In this document: one piece after another, positions 46,811 through 57,552 of the stretch
Numbering within the stretch: position 1 is the first letter of the stretch
Layout of the letters: each line of letters begins with the position of its first letter
Source: Alkanindiges illinoisensis
GTDB taxonomy: Bacteria; Pseudomonadota; Gammaproteobacteria; Pseudomonadales; Moraxellaceae
Assembly: GCF_004377485.1 (NCBI RefSeq)
Contig: NZ_SNTY01000007.1
Coordinates: forward strand, 26,945-90,944
DNA: 64,000 nt
Direction of reading: 5' to 3'
Made by a program: the position numbers and the translations under genes
The notes under the pieces: generated by a model
What the model was told of the DNA's origin: nothing
Seen by the model: the letters and a program-made list of their open reading frames with translations, nothing else
Database searches by the model: none

Positions 46811-47863
46811 TCAAGGCAATAAAGGCACAACTTCAAGCCCGGTAGTTTCGGCTAAGCCAAACATCAGGTTCATATTTTGTACAGCCTGACCAGATGCACC
46901 TTTTACAAGATTATCCTGCACAACCAGAATAACCAAGGTGTCACCGTTATTGGGGCGATACAGGGCAATACGCAATTGGTTGGCTCCTCGCACAGAGCGG
47001 GTTTCAGGCAAACTGCCAGCAGGCATCACGTCAACAAAAGACTCTGTGGCATAAGCTGATTCAAATAACGCTTGTAGATCAGCCTGCTTACCCTGCTCGG
47101 TGAGCTTTAGATACATGGTGGTAAACATGCCACGAATCATGGGCACCAGATGCGGCACAAAAATCATCTGGTCAAACCAGCCTTTCTGCTGACTGATAGC
47201 ATCCAGCCCTTGCACAATTTCAGGATGATGACGATGGCCTTTGACCCCATAAGCCTTAAAATTATCTGATGATTCTGAAAACAATAAACTGGTTTCTGCT
47301 TTACGGCCTGCCCCTGAAACCCCGGATTTTGCATCCACAATCAGGGTATCAAACTGAACCAGTTGCTCCTGCGCTTTTAATAAAGGCAACAGCCCTAATT
47401 GCACCGTGGTGGGATAGCAACCAGGATTGCCAATAATTCGCGCCGTTTTTATCGCTTCACGATTGATTTCCGGCAAGCCATAAACCGACTCTTCCAGTAA
47501 ATCAGGACAAGCATGTGGCATGCCATACCATTTTTCAAATTCTGTTGTATTTTTCAGGCGAAAATCTGCTGCCAGATCAATCACTTTTACGCCAGCATCC
47601 ACCAAATCACGTGCCTGCTTCATGGCAACGCCATGCGGTGTGGCAAAAAAGACGACATCACACTGGTTTAGGACATCCTGATCCACATTGGAAAACTCAA
47701 GATCAGTCAGCCCACGCAGGCTGGGGAACATGGCATCCACACGCATACCAGCCTCAGTGCGGGAAGTGAGTGCCTTGATTTGTACATTCGGGTGGCGCAG
47801 TAAAATCCGAACGAGTTCAACACCTGTATAGCCTGTTCCACCTACAATACCAACCGAGATCAT
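46811..47863 (-). CDS. argC: N-acetyl-gamma-glutamyl-phosphate reductase
   Basis: NADPH-dependent third step of arginine biosynthesis. The N-terminal [21 protein letters not shown] binds NADP; the catalytic Cys149 is in [28 protein letters not shown] and KGHRHHPEI follow. The 350-residue length matches the family. Co-directional with the DUF6776-like gene but 190 bases apart. No other arg gene is seen in the window. Confidence 0.97.
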   Translation of the reverse strand: MISVGIVGGTGYTGVELVRILLRHPNVQIKALTSRTEAGMRVDAMFPSLRGLTDLEFSNVDQDVLNQCDVVFFATPHGVAMKQARDLVDAGVKVIDLAADFRLKNTTEFEKWYGMPHACPDLLEESVYGLPEINREAIKTARIIGNPGCYPTTVQLGLLPLLKAQEQLVQFDTLIVDAKSGVSGAGRKAETSLLFSESSDNFKAYGVKGHRHHPEIVQGLDAISQQKGWFDQMIFVPHLVPMIRGMFTTMYLKLTEQGKQADLQALFESAYATESFVDVMPAGSLPETRSVRGANQLRIALYRPNNGDTLVILVVQDNLVKGASGQAVQNMNLMFGLAETTGLEVVPLLP

Positions 47864-48009
47864 TCAATCACTCCACATGCAAATCTGATCGGCATATAGT
47901 ATGACAGGAAGATTGTCCTGACAAAACCACCGATTGTTGTAGACGCAGGGCTTTTTTTGTTCTTAAATAGCGGCTAGGACAAAAGACACAATAACTTAGG
48001 AGCGCGTGG

Positions 48010-49758
48010 ATGCCCTCGTTATCAAATCATACTTCTTTGGCAAAGCAGCATTTAGCAAAGTACCGTTTAACCAAGCTCACTCAGGCCATTATTTTGGGCC
48101 TTAGTTCCGCTTTATTATTTAGTGGCTGTGGTGGCGATTCGCCAACTACCCGAACCAGCAATGATGACACCACAACGCCTGAAACCACCTATAAGCTAAC
48201 GGTAACTTCTCCAGTTAAGTTACATAATGCAGTTGTCACCATTATCGACTCTACCACTGGCAAGCAAATTGACCAAAAAACCATTAATGACGGTAGCGAA
48301 GTCAGTTTTGACATTAAAGAAGCTTTTGCCAAAGGTGGGCGCGTACTGGTTGCAGAGATTGCCGGTAAAGACAATAGTAGTACTTATTTTGATCCTGCTG
48401 TAGGTGACATGGCAAAACTGGACATGCCGCTACACAGCACATTTATCATGCTTCCTGTAGCCAGCAGCACTATTGTTGGTCCATTCACTGAAATTGCCTA
48501 TCAGCGCCTTCTGGTTCGCGCCAACAACCTGAATGCCAGCAAGACTGATCTGGGGAAAATCAAAGCAGACGATCTGGTGCAGGCACTGGCATTCTCCAAC
48601 CAGGAAGTTTCCAGCACTTTTCGCGTTAATCCAGTTGCACTAGTACCTGCAATTAGTAGCTTGGCCGATTTAAGCAAATTTATTATTGATACCAAAGATG
48701 TCATTAATCCGCCCAATACCATTTCCCAATATCTCAATATTTTTTTTGCCGCAGGCCACATTAAATTACAGCAAACAGAAAATCCTAACGATCCGACGCC
48801 TATGCTCACGTTTGCCAAACGGGCGGGTGCAGATATGCGCGATGGTAGTCTGGACGGCATGACATTGGCGGGTGACGGGGTAAATGGAACAGTTTTTCTG
48901 GAAAACCCAATTATTACCCAGCAAATTGTCAATACTGACCCTACCTTTAATAACCGCACCAATATTGCTGAACTAAAAGACGCTTTGGCCATTACCCAAA
49001 AAGCAGCACGTGAAAGCTATGCAGCACGCTTGGGCGGCGCTGAAGATGCTGCTCATAAAGACAAACTAGGTGGTGCCATGGCTGTACTGTTTGACTCTTT
49101 GTCCAATCCGGATGCGGCCGGACGTGATTACTTTGCCAAAGTAGATTTTGTAACAGGCCTACATCCTACTATTAATGAGGCTTTTTCCGTCCCCTCACCC
49201 CGTAGCTTTGGGGCAGGCAATTACAAGCATGCATTTGGTCTGGGCAGTATAAAACTTACCAAAGAGCCGCAGAAAATCAGAAATTCCAATTGTGAATTCG
49301 TTAGCTACAGTGATCCAGATGCTGAGGTCAAGGATCATGTTGCCAGAACGCAAAATATTGACTGTGAAATTGGTGCCAATGCAGATGGTGCTTTGGGTAA
49401 CTACAATGTCATTGAAAACCTGATTGGTTTCTATACCACAGCCAATGATCAATGCAAACTGGACATTTATTTTAATGGTGATATTAAACTCACCAATGGC
49501 CAAAAAACCTTTAGCAGTAGTATCAACCGGGATCAGTCCGATTCCGTCATCCGACTGCAGCCTGATACACAGGATTATGTGCTTAACGTTGCCTCTGCCG
49601 AGCGTAACAAACCTGAAATCATGCAGCTTCGGATTACCAATCAAAATATCATTTCAGCAACAACTGGTATTTTAGATAGCCAAAATCCGTTTCCCAAGGA
49701 ATTAAATCGCCCAGATATGGTTTGCACAGAATTTAAGCCTGTATTTAATAAGCCTTAA
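48010..49758 (+). CDS. Large lipoprotein of unknown function
   Basis: A 582-residue exported protein: a 39-residue signal with a basic start and hydrophobic core (TQAIILGLSSALLFSGC, Cys40 acylated), then a Ser/Thr/Asp-rich linker and a long domain starting with YKLTVTSPVKLHNAVVTI that looks like a beta-sandwich (Ig/carboxypeptidase-regulatory type). The middle is helical. Four Cys in the second half (NCEFVS, IDCEIG, QCKLDI, VCTEFK) could form disulfides, consistent with periplasm or surface. I do not recognise the family. The ribosome site (taggagcgcgtgg) is good. It overlaps the next gene by 4 bases tail-to-tail. Confidence 0.8.
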   Translation: MPSLSNHTSLAKQHLAKYRLTKLTQAIILGLSSALLFSGCGGDSPTTRTSNDDTTTPETTYKLTVTSPVKLHNAVVTIIDSTTGKQIDQKTINDGSEVSFDIKEAFAKGGRVLVAEIAGKDNSSTYFDPAVGDMAKLDMPLHSTFIMLPVASSTIVGPFTEIAYQRLLVRANNLNASKTDLGKIKADDLVQALAFSNQEVSSTFRVNPVALVPAISSLADLSKFIIDTKDVINPPNTISQYLNIFFAAGHIKLQQTENPNDPTPMLTFAKRAGADMRDGSLDGMTLAGDGVNGTVFLENPIITQQIVNTDPTFNNRTNIAELKDALAITQKAARESYAARLGGAEDAAHKDKLGGAMAVLFDSLSNPDAAGRDYFAKVDFVTGLHPTINEAFSVPSPRSFGAGNYKHAFGLGSIKLTKEPQKIRNSNCEFVSYSDPDAEVKDHVARTQNIDCEIGANADGALGNYNVIENLIGFYTTANDQCKLDIYFNGDIKLTNGQKTFSSSINRDQSDSVIRLQPDTQDYVLNVASAERNKPEIMQLRITNQNIISATTGILDSQNPFPKELNRPDMVCTEFKPVFNKP

Positions 49759-50471
49759 ACATGCCACCATGCCGGTAGCTTAAAATGTTTAAGCTGTTGG
49801 CGGTGCTGCAAATAATTAGAATCCACTTTCAACATTTCCTGCCAGAATCTTGCTGAGTGATTAAGCTGTCTGGTATGACATAATTCATGTAGCAGGACAT
49901 AATTCACCAGTTCTACTGGTAACAGTAATAAAGCTGCATTTAAGCTGATGGTTTTTTGGCTGGAACAACTACCCCAGCGGGTTTTGGCATGCCTGACCTG
50001 ACAACCTTGATAAATAAAACTATGCTGTATTGCCAGTTGATCAAGTTGCTTTGGTAAAAAAGTACTGGCCTGCTGGCGAATCCAGGTTTTGATTGACCTT
50101 CCAGCATGATGCACATCTACACTCAACAGATTGTCTTGTATAATTAATTTCTGGCTATGCGTCGCCAACTCAGGTGAATGTGTGCCTGACGTTTTTATTA
50201 ATTGAAGCTGATAACTTTTCTGTAATAAGGGTAGATTAAGTATCTCACCATGGACAGGTGCTAAATTGGCTGCTGTTCCTGCATAGTTAGTATTCCATGT
50301 TGTAGTTAGCCAGTTTTCTGATTCTTTTAAAAAAGCCTGAATTTTTTTCTCAGGTGTGTTTGGCGGTACAGTCAAATACACCTGATGATGTTCAATACGC
50401 AGCTTTAGGCGGCGGGCATTATTGTTTACCCGCCGCTGAATATCAGGAATAGCCTGCACCTGGAATGACAA
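49755..50471 (-). CDS. YgjP-like (DUF45) zinc metallopeptidase
   Basis: A 238-residue M48-like protein. The zinc motif is HELCH (195-199) followed by His205 in LNHSARFWQEM; just upstream TRWGSCSSQKTISLNAALLLLP is the family's other conserved block. YgjP-like proteins are soluble metallopeptidases with unclear substrates. It ends within 4 bases of the lipoprotein gene on the other strand and starts 6 bases after rpiA's stop, suggesting that rpiA and this gene are co-transcribed. Confidence 0.9.
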   Translation of the reverse strand: MSFQVQAIPDIQRRVNNNARRLKLRIEHHQVYLTVPPNTPEKKIQAFLKESENWLTTTWNTNYAGTAANLAPVHGEILNLPLLQKSYQLQLIKTSGTHSPELATHSQKLIIQDNLLSVDVHHAGRSIKTWIRQQASTFLPKQLDQLAIQHSFIYQGCQVRHAKTRWGSCSSQKTISLNAALLLLPVELVNYVLLHELCHTRQLNHSARFWQEMLKVDSNYLQHRQQLKHFKLPAWWHV

Positions 50472-50477
50472 ATATTT

Positions 50478-51149
50478 TTACTCAGGCTTAACGGTACGAA
50501 CGCCCTGATCACTGGCAATCAAAGCCAGACTTGCGCCTCGTTGCGCAAAAATACCATTAGTCACGACGCCGGGAATATTGTTGATTAAGGTTTCCATTTC
50601 AATAGAATTTAGGATATTCAGGTTAAACACGTCCAGGATTACATTACCGTTATCAGTGACAACGCCTTGCCGGTATACAGGATCGCCGCCCAGTGCCACA
50701 ATCTTGCGTGCCACGCTGGAACGCGCCATTGGAATCACTTCCACTGGAACCGGAAAGGCGCGGCCAAGCTGAGTCACCCATTTGGATTCATCCACAATAC
50801 AAATAAATTCTTTGGCTACAGAAGCCACAATTTTTTCACGGGTTAGCGCAGCACCACCACCTTTAATCATGTGTAAATGGCGGTTAATTTCATCGGCCCC
50901 ATCTACATAGGCATCCAGGCTAGCCACATGGTTCAACTCAATCACTTCAATACCGACCGCCTTAAGACGTTCTTCTGTCGCTTTGGAGCTGGCTACCGCG
51001 CCTTCAAGCTGAAGGGTAGGCAACATATCAATCAGGAAATTTACAGTACTGCCTGTGCCAACGCCTAGAATGCCGCCTTTAGGCAAATGTGCTACAGCAG
51101 CTTCTGCGACAGCACGTTTTTTTTGATCCTGAGCTGACAGTATTGCCAT
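50478..51149 (-). CDS. rpiA: Ribose-5-phosphate isomerase A
   Basis: Interconverts ribose 5-phosphate and ribulose 5-phosphate in the pentose phosphate pathway. The 223 residues contain [13 protein letters not shown], the DGADEIN active-site loop, [12 protein letters not shown] and a C-terminal [13 protein letters not shown], as in E. coli RpiA (219). The start at 51149 is supported by a ribosome site (AAAGAGAG). Divergent from ilvA, with about 105 bases between the starts; this rpiA/ilvA pairing is common in Gammaproteobacteria. Confidence 0.97.
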   Translation of the reverse strand: MAILSAQDQKKRAVAEAAVAHLPKGGILGVGTGSTVNFLIDMLPTLQLEGAVASSKATEERLKAVGIEVIELNHVASLDAYVDGADEINRHLHMIKGGGAALTREKIVASVAKEFICIVDESKWVTQLGRAFPVPVEVIPMARSSVARKIVALGGDPVYRQGVVTDNGNVILDVFNLNILNSIEMETLINNIPGVVTNGIFAQRGASLALIASDQGVRTVKPE

Positions 51150-51255
51150 AATTCACTCTCTTTGGTTTAAAAAATCAATTTGTTGCCGCTAAACCTTGAA
51201 ACACAGGCACTGCTGCAATACTCTGTTGGGTCTACATTATACAGGTGAAATCAGC

Positions 51256-52800
51256 ATGCTCTCACGTTGGGTCAGACAAATTTTACAAGCCACTGTGTAC
51301 GACGTGGCTATTGAAAGTCCACTTGACCTGGCTCCACGAATTTCTGAGCGCCTGAATAACAACATTCGCCTGAAACGCGAAGACCTGCAACCAGTTTTTT
51401 CCTTTAAGTTACGTGGTGCTTATAACCGCATTAGCCAGATGCCAAGCGATCAGTTAAAGCGTGGTGTAATTTGTGCTTCTGCGGGTAATCATGCGCAGGG
51501 GGTGGCTTATTCGGGCCAGAAAATGGGCATTGATACCATTATTGTGATGCCCAGCACTACGCCTGATATTAAGGTCAATGCCGTCAAGCGCTTAGGTGGT
51601 AATGTAGTCTTGCATGGTGACAGCTTTGATGTGGCCAACCAGTATGCCATGCAACGTGCCCAGCAAGAAGGTCTGGCGTATGTACCGCCTTATGATGATG
51701 AACTGGTGATTGCCGGACAAGGCACTATTGCCACCGAAATCCTAAAGCAGTGGCGACAGGTTGAGTATGTGTTTGTGGCTGTGGGTGGTGGTGGTTTGAT
51801 TGCCGGAGTTGCAGCTTATCTGGGTGAAGTGGCGCCGCATGTTAAAGTGGTGGCTGTGGAATCTGATGAGTCAGCCTGCCTGAAACTGGCACTGCAATGT
51901 AACGAGCGCGCCAAGCTGCCGCAAGTGGGTCTGTTTGCTGATGGCACAGCCGTCGCTCAAATTGGTGCACTGCCCTTTGACGTTTTACGCCTACAAAAAT
52001 CAGATGGTTCAGGCGCGATTATTGAGCCAGAAGTGGTGACGTGTTCCACCGATGAAATCTGCGCAGCCATTAAGGATGTATTTGAGGAAAACCGCACGAT
52101 TGTAGAGCCATCCGGTGCACTGGCCTTAGCGGGTATCAAGAAATATATCGCTGAGCACGGTATTGAAAATAAAAATATGGTGGCCATTGTTTGTGGTGCC
52201 AATATGAACTTTGACCGCTTGCGCTATATTGCCGAACGCACTGAAATTGGTGAAAAACGTGAAGCCATTTTTGCGGTGACTATTCCAGAAGAAAAAGGGG
52301 CTTATCTGGATTTTTGCCGTGCGCTAAAAGGTCGAGCCATTACCGAATTTAACTATCGTTATCAGGCTGCATCAGGGCAGGAAAATGGCACAGCGCATAT
52401 TTTTGTAGGTATTGGCCTTAAAAATGGTGCGGTTGAGCATCAGGCTATTTTAAAAGATTTACAGGGTTATCAGGTGACTGACTTAACCGACGATGAAGTG
52501 GCCAAGCTACATATCCGTTACCTGATTGGTGGCCATGCAGGTCTGGATGACGAACATTTGTTTCGGGTGGAATTTCCAGAGCGACCCGGTGCACTGCTAA
52601 CTTTCCTTGAGCGACTTGGCCAGCAGTTTAATATTTCCCTATTCCATTATCGAAATCATGGCGCTGCAGAAGGCCGTGTGCTAATGGGCTTGCAACTGGG
52701 CAACCATCAGCCGCATGAATTAACGGCTATGCTGGATGCCATTGGGTATCCTTATGAGGAAATTACAACCAATACAGGTTATCAGCTGTTTTTAAAGTAA
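51256..52800 (+). CDS. ilvA: Threonine ammonia-lyase, biosynthetic
   Basis: PLP enzyme that deaminates threonine to 2-oxobutanoate, first step to isoleucine; the 514-residue biosynthetic form has two C-terminal ACT-like domains for isoleucine/valine control. The PLP lysine is Lys51 in FSFKLRGAYNRI; AVGGGGLIAGVAAYLG binds the phosphate. ACT-like repeats begin near residue 335 (FAVTIPEEKGAYLDFCRAL) and again at FRVEFPERPGALLTFLERL. The ATG at 51256 has AGGTGA seven bases upstream; an upstream extension to 51196 relies on a TTG and has no ribosome site. Strong terminator follows. Confidence 0.97.
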   Translation: MLSRWVRQILQATVYDVAIESPLDLAPRISERLNNNIRLKREDLQPVFSFKLRGAYNRISQMPSDQLKRGVICASAGNHAQGVAYSGQKMGIDTIIVMPSTTPDIKVNAVKRLGGNVVLHGDSFDVANQYAMQRAQQEGLAYVPPYDDELVIAGQGTIATEILKQWRQVEYVFVAVGGGGLIAGVAAYLGEVAPHVKVVAVESDESACLKLALQCNERAKLPQVGLFADGTAVAQIGALPFDVLRLQKSDGSGAIIEPEVVTCSTDEICAAIKDVFEENRTIVEPSGALALAGIKKYIAEHGIENKNMVAIVCGANMNFDRLRYIAERTEIGEKREAIFAVTIPEEKGAYLDFCRALKGRAITEFNYRYQAASGQENGTAHIFVGIGLKNGAVEHQAILKDLQGYQVTDLTDDEVAKLHIRYLIGGHAGLDDEHLFRVEFPERPGALLTFLERLGQQFNISLFHYRNHGAAEGRVLMGLQLGNHQPHELTAMLDAIGYPYEEITTNTGYQLFLK

Positions 52801-52824
52801 TTAATTCAAGATTATTTGATTTAG

Positions 52825-52861
52825 AAAAGCGCATGTTTTTTAGCATTCATGCGCTTTTTTA
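52825..52861 (+). terminator. Rho-independent terminator of ilvA
   Basis: AAAAGCGCATG (52825-52835) pairs with CATGCGCTTTT (52848-52858) across 12 bases, with TTTTTT on the plus strand. The pldA stop is just beyond on the other strand, where it may also act weakly. Confidence 0.85.
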
Positions 52862-52873
52862 TTGGCTTAAACC

Positions 52874-54082
52874 TTAGTACCAATTAAGCAGTGACACACC
52901 AAAGCCAACATAAGTTGCTTTGTGATTATAATCAATCAGGCTTTCACCATAGCCATCAAAGACCTGCACATAACCGCGCAGGCTTCCATTAATGGGAAAT
53001 GCCCAGTCAAGCTGCACAGCACCGTGATTATCATTACCACCTTTTAAGCTATGGCGTAGCATGAGCGAAAATTCCTGTTCCTTATAGCGATAAAATGCTT
53101 GTAAATCACCACGGCCCATATAATCCTCAATATCCGGATTATCATCTTTGTGCGAATCACTGTCAGGAATGCGATACCAGGGTCTTAGCATTAAGGCAAA
53201 ATTGTCACGCTCAAAGCCAACATTAACAATTGCCCTGTTCCAGCTGCGGGAAAATGGCAGTGCCCGACCATTGGACTGGTGGTTTAAACTAACCCCCAGC
53301 AGGCGTCCATTCAATCCAAGCAAATTATAATTGGTACCAAAAATCAGGCTGGCTTCTGGTTCATAATTGGTTTCGCGAAATGGCCGTGAATCGGCTGCAT
53401 TATATAACTGCCAGCGCGATGACTGCGTGTAACCCAACCATAAGTCACCATAATCACCAAACACCCCTTCCATGGCTTTGGTCTTCAGGCTGAGCTGAAA
53501 TTTCCCTTCAACCCGGCTAATATCTTCAGCTTCCTTTAACTGATTTTCAGGATTTGGGCTGGATGGTAAGTCATTAATATTACCCGTGATAAAGACCGGT
53601 AAAACATAACTGGGCTTATAGCTTTTCAGGTGGAAAGTACCCAATTTGGCAGCATGGCTCAGCTCCCAGCGGCGATCCAGCAAGGAAATGGTAGGATCAT
53701 AAGGTGCTGCTGCCCTAAACCATTCGCGGGGATTAATTCCCTGTAAAAACGTCAGTGGTTTTGGCGCATCGCTGGCGATTGGCGTTGCAGCAGCTGCCTG
53801 ATTTTCACTTTGAATTTTTTCAACCACGGCCTGTTGTGCTATAGGCGTTGCCGGACGCTTAAAAAATGCATCATAACAATCCAAACGCTCGGCATTACTT
53901 TCTAAAGTAATGCAGCTTTCAGGCGTGGTCGGCTGATAGGCTGGCGTTACTTGTGCAATAGAAGCGGGCGCAGTGGGCAAACTCAGCACAGGTTCGGCAT
54001 GAGCCATGCCGCTGAATGAAATCGCCAGTACGCTGTAAATCTTATTTTTGCTCAATTTAGAAACTTGAATGGATTTAAACAT
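52874..54082 (-). CDS. pldA: Outer membrane phospholipase A (OMPLA)
   Basis: Beta-barrel enzyme that hydrolyses phospholipids in the outer leaflet of the outer membrane, keeping it asymmetric. From the ATG at 54082 there is a signal peptide (SVLAISFSGMAHA, cleaved before Glu30), then a Pro/Ala-rich linker with a Cys pair (CITLESNAERLDCYDAFF), then the barrel from about residue 140. The catalytic motif reads NHQSNGRALPFSRSWNR, with the His/Ser pair and an Asn further on; the C-terminus ends in an aromatic residue (LLNWY). The long linker is typical for this family. A longer start to 54139 would add 19 residues before the signal peptide. Calcium-dependent dimer in E. coli. Confidence 0.94.
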   Translation of the reverse strand: MFKSIQVSKLSKNKIYSVLAISFSGMAHAEPVLSLPTAPASIAQVTPAYQPTTPESCITLESNAERLDCYDAFFKRPATPIAQQAVVEKIQSENQAAAATPIASDAPKPLTFLQGINPREWFRAAAPYDPTISLLDRRWELSHAAKLGTFHLKSYKPSYVLPVFITGNINDLPSSPNPENQLKEAEDISRVEGKFQLSLKTKAMEGVFGDYGDLWLGYTQSSRWQLYNAADSRPFRETNYEPEASLIFGTNYNLLGLNGRLLGVSLNHQSNGRALPFSRSWNRAIVNVGFERDNFALMLRPWYRIPDSDSHKDDNPDIEDYMGRGDLQAFYRYKEQEFSLMLRHSLKGGNDNHGAVQLDWAFPINGSLRGYVQVFDGYGESLIDYNHKATYVGFGVSLLNWY

Positions 54083-54211
54083 GAAAAACAGGCCATTATC
54101 GGATGGCCATAGCATAAACAGGCATTTGCAAAAAAGCACTAACCCTGAGATGAAAAAGCAAAGTCCTTTGTTCTAATCCATTCTGAATATGACAAAATTT
54201 TTATTGCAGTG

Positions 54212-54253
54212 CTAAAACAAATAAACCTTGCGAATTTTTACTTTCACAAGGTT
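54212..54253 (-). terminator. Terminator of the M16C peptidase gene
   Basis: Read on the minus strand: AACCTTGTGAA, an 8-base loop, then TTCGCAAGGTT (one G-U pair) and a T-rich stretch. It begins about 45 bases after the stop at 54297. Confidence 0.6.
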
Positions 54254-54296
54254 CATTTAAGCTATTCAACCAGAAGGATTTGCTAGAAAGAATTCT

Positions 54297-57239
54297 CTAG
54301 ACTTGTTCTACATTAAAGTTTAATTCTTGCAGTTCACCAGACTTGGCATAGGGTGCCACCACGGCACGAACCGGGGTTTTGGCCTGAATATACTGTCTGG
54401 CTACCCGTTTAAGGTCATCCAGTGTCACCTCCAGCAACTTGCTACGCATTTGCTGTCTAAACTCCGGCGTACGGCCATGCAGCATAGCATGACAGGCTGT
54501 AATTGCTTCGCCAGCCGGTGATCCCGGTTTATCCATACTGGCAATCAGGCCCATGATGGCTTCTTCCAGTTGATGCGGCTCCTGTTTTTCATTCAGCAGC
54601 CAGTCAATGCTGCCTGCAAAATCCTTAAAGGTTTCACTCAAACGCGGATCACGGTAACTATGGAACCGGAAAGCACAAGCATTGCCATCATAGCTTGCGC
54701 CACCACCATATGCACCGCCCTGCTCACGCAATGCCCGGTGCAGGAAGCCATTTTTCAGGTACGGGCCAAGCACCATCAAGGGACAGGCATCGGGATGATT
54801 GACCGGTACAGCCGGATACGCTGCGGCACAAAACTGGACATTGGCCTGAATTAGCCAGGCAAGATCGTTGTTTTCAACCGGATGATCCGCAACCTCCAGA
54901 GCTTTTGCTTCGTTAGACAATTCAATATTGCTTTGCTGCCAGACTTGCGCCAGTTGCTCACTTAAGTCAGCCATTTTTTCCTGTTCCGCAACCAGCAGGA
55001 ATTGCTTGGGCAGGCTAAGTACCCGCTCATGCAACTGTTGCAAATCAGCAATCAGCTGATTTAACGCAACATCGTCCTGCTCAATGTTTTGCACCAGATT
55101 TTTAAGCCACACTAATGCAGGCAGGCCAGCATTGTAGTAATCCCGGCGGGCCAGCGCACTCATGTGCCGCGATGCGGTTTGCAACGCATAACTATGGCCA
55201 GCGCCAGACAGCCGCGACTGCCAGCGAGCCTTACGCTGTTGCAGTAGCTCTAAAATACGGTCTTTTTCATCAAAGCGTAGTTGCTCAAAGGCTGTTCTTA
55301 AGAGACCCAGCGCTTCAGTTTTCTCATTTAGCGCCTTGGTGGCCAATACCAGATAACTACTGGTTTTGTTACTATCCTGAATATCCGAACGGAAACTGGC
55401 GCCCAGATGCAGGCCACCACTCACCAGCGCCTGAGCCTGCTGAATATCCAGATAACTCATCTCACTGGCACCAAGCTCACCCACCAGCGAGGTATAAATT
55501 CCCAGCAATGGGGATTGCAGCACGTCATCAGGAATCTGGATGAGCACCTGTTGGTAATACAAGCCATTGGTTCCTGCTGCATACTGATAAAACGGTGCAG
55601 CCTGACCTGCCACATTTAGGCTGGTGGTTTGTCCTTTTACAATATGAAGCTCTGCCGGAATATCAGCCAGTCCGACTTTGGGTAACAAGGACAAGTCATC
55701 TTCCTGTGCCTGCCGAACTTCCAGCAATTTGGCCTGTTCAATTAATTGCTGGCGCTTGTCATCATCCAGTTGCTGGGCAACGGCATCCAGTCTCGCCTGC
55801 TCGGCTGCTTGGTCACGGGCACTTTTTTCCGGGTCAGGTTTTAAGGTCAGACGCACACGATGTGGATTATCAATCAGGTATTGCCGGATCAGTTGTGGCA
55901 GCCACGCTGGATCTTTTAGCTGTTCACGCAGTTCAGCCAGGTGCGGCTCAATTTGCCATACATCCAGCGGATCACCTCCATGAATAGCGCTACCCAAACC
56001 ATTTAATAGCAGCGTCAGGCCATAAGGCATGCCGTCACCACTGATTTCACGCTGGTGCAGCTCAATCTGATGCAGCACCGCTTCAATCTGGTTGCTGTCA
56101 ATTGGATTATTAACCATATCCTGAAGCACCTTGAAGATGCCAGCTTCCAGTTCCTCAGCCTTATCGGCCTCACTGCCCTGCAAGCCACAGAAAAAGGTCA
56201 TTTCAAAATTACTGTCATCCAGTCCCATAATTGGCGATGTGGATTCACCCAGCCCACAGGTTTCCAGATATTGGCGCAGGGGTGATGCTGAATGCTCCAT
56301 CAGCACGCCTTCTATCAGGCGCAAGGCCAAGCGGGTTTTAATATCTGTGCTGGGCGGTAGCAGCCATGCAAACTGAATGTAGGTTTTTTTGGCCAGTTCC
56401 TCACTATCGACTGCATAAACATCTTCAACCTTAACCGGCGCTGCCAGACGTCGTTCAGGCACCGATTTAAGCGTTTCACCTTGCCCAAAGTTTTTCAGTG
56501 CCTGCTCTTCAAAATGGGTTTGCAGTTCAACCGGGGCTAAATTGCCAAAGCTCATAAAAACCGCATTGGACGGATGATAATGCGACTTATAGAACTCAAT
56601 GAGATCGTGATGCGACAAGTCAGGAATATCGGCTGGATTACCGCCAGAGTTGTAGTGATAGGTGGTTTCTGGATATAAATAATGCGCCAGCGTGTGATAA
56701 AGCTGGTCGGATGGCGAACTCATCGCGCCTTTCATTTCGTTAAAGACAATGCCTTTATATACTGGTTTATCATCTTCCAGCTCAATGCGGATACCTTCCT
56801 GCGCAAAGTCCAGCTCATTTAAATTGGCGAAAAATGCCGCATCCAGATATACCGACAACAGGTTATAAAAATCGGTCTTGTTCTGGGTAGCAAAGGGATA
56901 AGCCGTCCAGTCGGCTGCCGTAAAGGCATTCATAAAGGTATTGAGTGAACGGCGGATCATGGAAAAGAACGGATCACGCACCGGATATTTTTGCGAACCG
57001 CACAGCGCAGTGTGCTCCAGAATATGCGCTACCCCACGTGAATCCATGGGCTGGGTTCTAAATGCCACCAGAAATACGTTTTCATCATTATCGGCTGCCA
57101 GATGGTAGTGCAGCGCGCCGGTTGCCCGGTGACGGTACTGTAAAAATTCGGCCGACAGCGCAGGAATATAATGCTGGTTAATTAACTCAAACGCAGGATG
57201 AACCCGATTTTTATCAGTGATTGAAAACGCGGCTGTCAT
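54297..57239 (-). CDS. M16C family zinc metallopeptidase (PreP/insulinase-like)
   Basis: A 980-residue pitrilysin-type enzyme in one chain. The inverted zinc motif HILEH (72-76, His72, Glu75, His76) with the third ligand in AQEGIRIELED, and the GSQKYPVRDPFF and MNAFTAADWTAYP blocks are typical for presequence peptidase-like M16C, which degrades short unfolded peptides. The N-terminal and C-terminal halves and the M16C-associated linker are present. The ATG at 57239 has GGAG five bases upstream; an open frame extends to 57419 but looks non-coding. No signal peptide, so probably cytoplasmic. Single gene with its own terminator. Confidence 0.93.
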   Translation of the reverse strand: MTAAFSITDKNRVHPAFELINQHYIPALSAEFLQYRHRATGALHYHLAADNDENVFLVAFRTQPMDSRGVAHILEHTALCGSQKYPVRDPFFSMIRRSLNTFMNAFTAADWTAYPFATQNKTDFYNLLSVYLDAAFFANLNELDFAQEGIRIELEDDKPVYKGIVFNEMKGAMSSPSDQLYHTLAHYLYPETTYHYNSGGNPADIPDLSHHDLIEFYKSHYHPSNAVFMSFGNLAPVELQTHFEEQALKNFGQGETLKSVPERRLAAPVKVEDVYAVDSEELAKKTYIQFAWLLPPSTDIKTRLALRLIEGVLMEHSASPLRQYLETCGLGESTSPIMGLDDSNFEMTFFCGLQGSEADKAEELEAGIFKVLQDMVNNPIDSNQIEAVLHQIELHQREISGDGMPYGLTLLLNGLGSAIHGGDPLDVWQIEPHLAELREQLKDPAWLPQLIRQYLIDNPHRVRLTLKPDPEKSARDQAAEQARLDAVAQQLDDDKRQQLIEQAKLLEVRQAQEDDLSLLPKVGLADIPAELHIVKGQTTSLNVAGQAAPFYQYAAGTNGLYYQQVLIQIPDDVLQSPLLGIYTSLVGELGASEMSYLDIQQAQALVSGGLHLGASFRSDIQDSNKTSSYLVLATKALNEKTEALGLLRTAFEQLRFDEKDRILELLQQRKARWQSRLSGAGHSYALQTASRHMSALARRDYYNAGLPALVWLKNLVQNIEQDDVALNQLIADLQQLHERVLSLPKQFLLVAEQEKMADLSEQLAQVWQQSNIELSNEAKALEVADHPVENNDLAWLIQANVQFCAAAYPAVPVNHPDACPLMVLGPYLKNGFLHRALREQGGAYGGGASYDGNACAFRFHSYRDPRLSETFKDFAGSIDWLLNEKQEPHQLEEAIMGLIASMDKPGSPAGEAITACHAMLHGRTPEFRQQMRSKLLEVTLDDLKRVARQYIQAKTPVRAVVAPYAKSGELQELNFNVEQV

Positions 57240-57552
57240 GCAAACTCCAATTTTTAACCTATCCGGCTTAATGGCAAAACCACTCCATGCAAGGCCAGAT
57301 AATGGTAGAACGAATATTTTGTCAAGAATATCAGCTAATCCGCAATGATGCTGCATCCTGTACCGAATTGCCCAACCTGATTTATGAAATATCAGCAAAA
57401 TTGCCATGAATAAAATCATTCATGCTAAAACAGGCCAGACATTAGTTTAAGTTAAGCTGAGGTGCAGAAATTTCAAGGCAAAAATATATTTATCCATCTA
57501 ATTGCATGATAATCTTTGCCTCTTTAAACCACCTGTTACTATAGCTGGTTAC

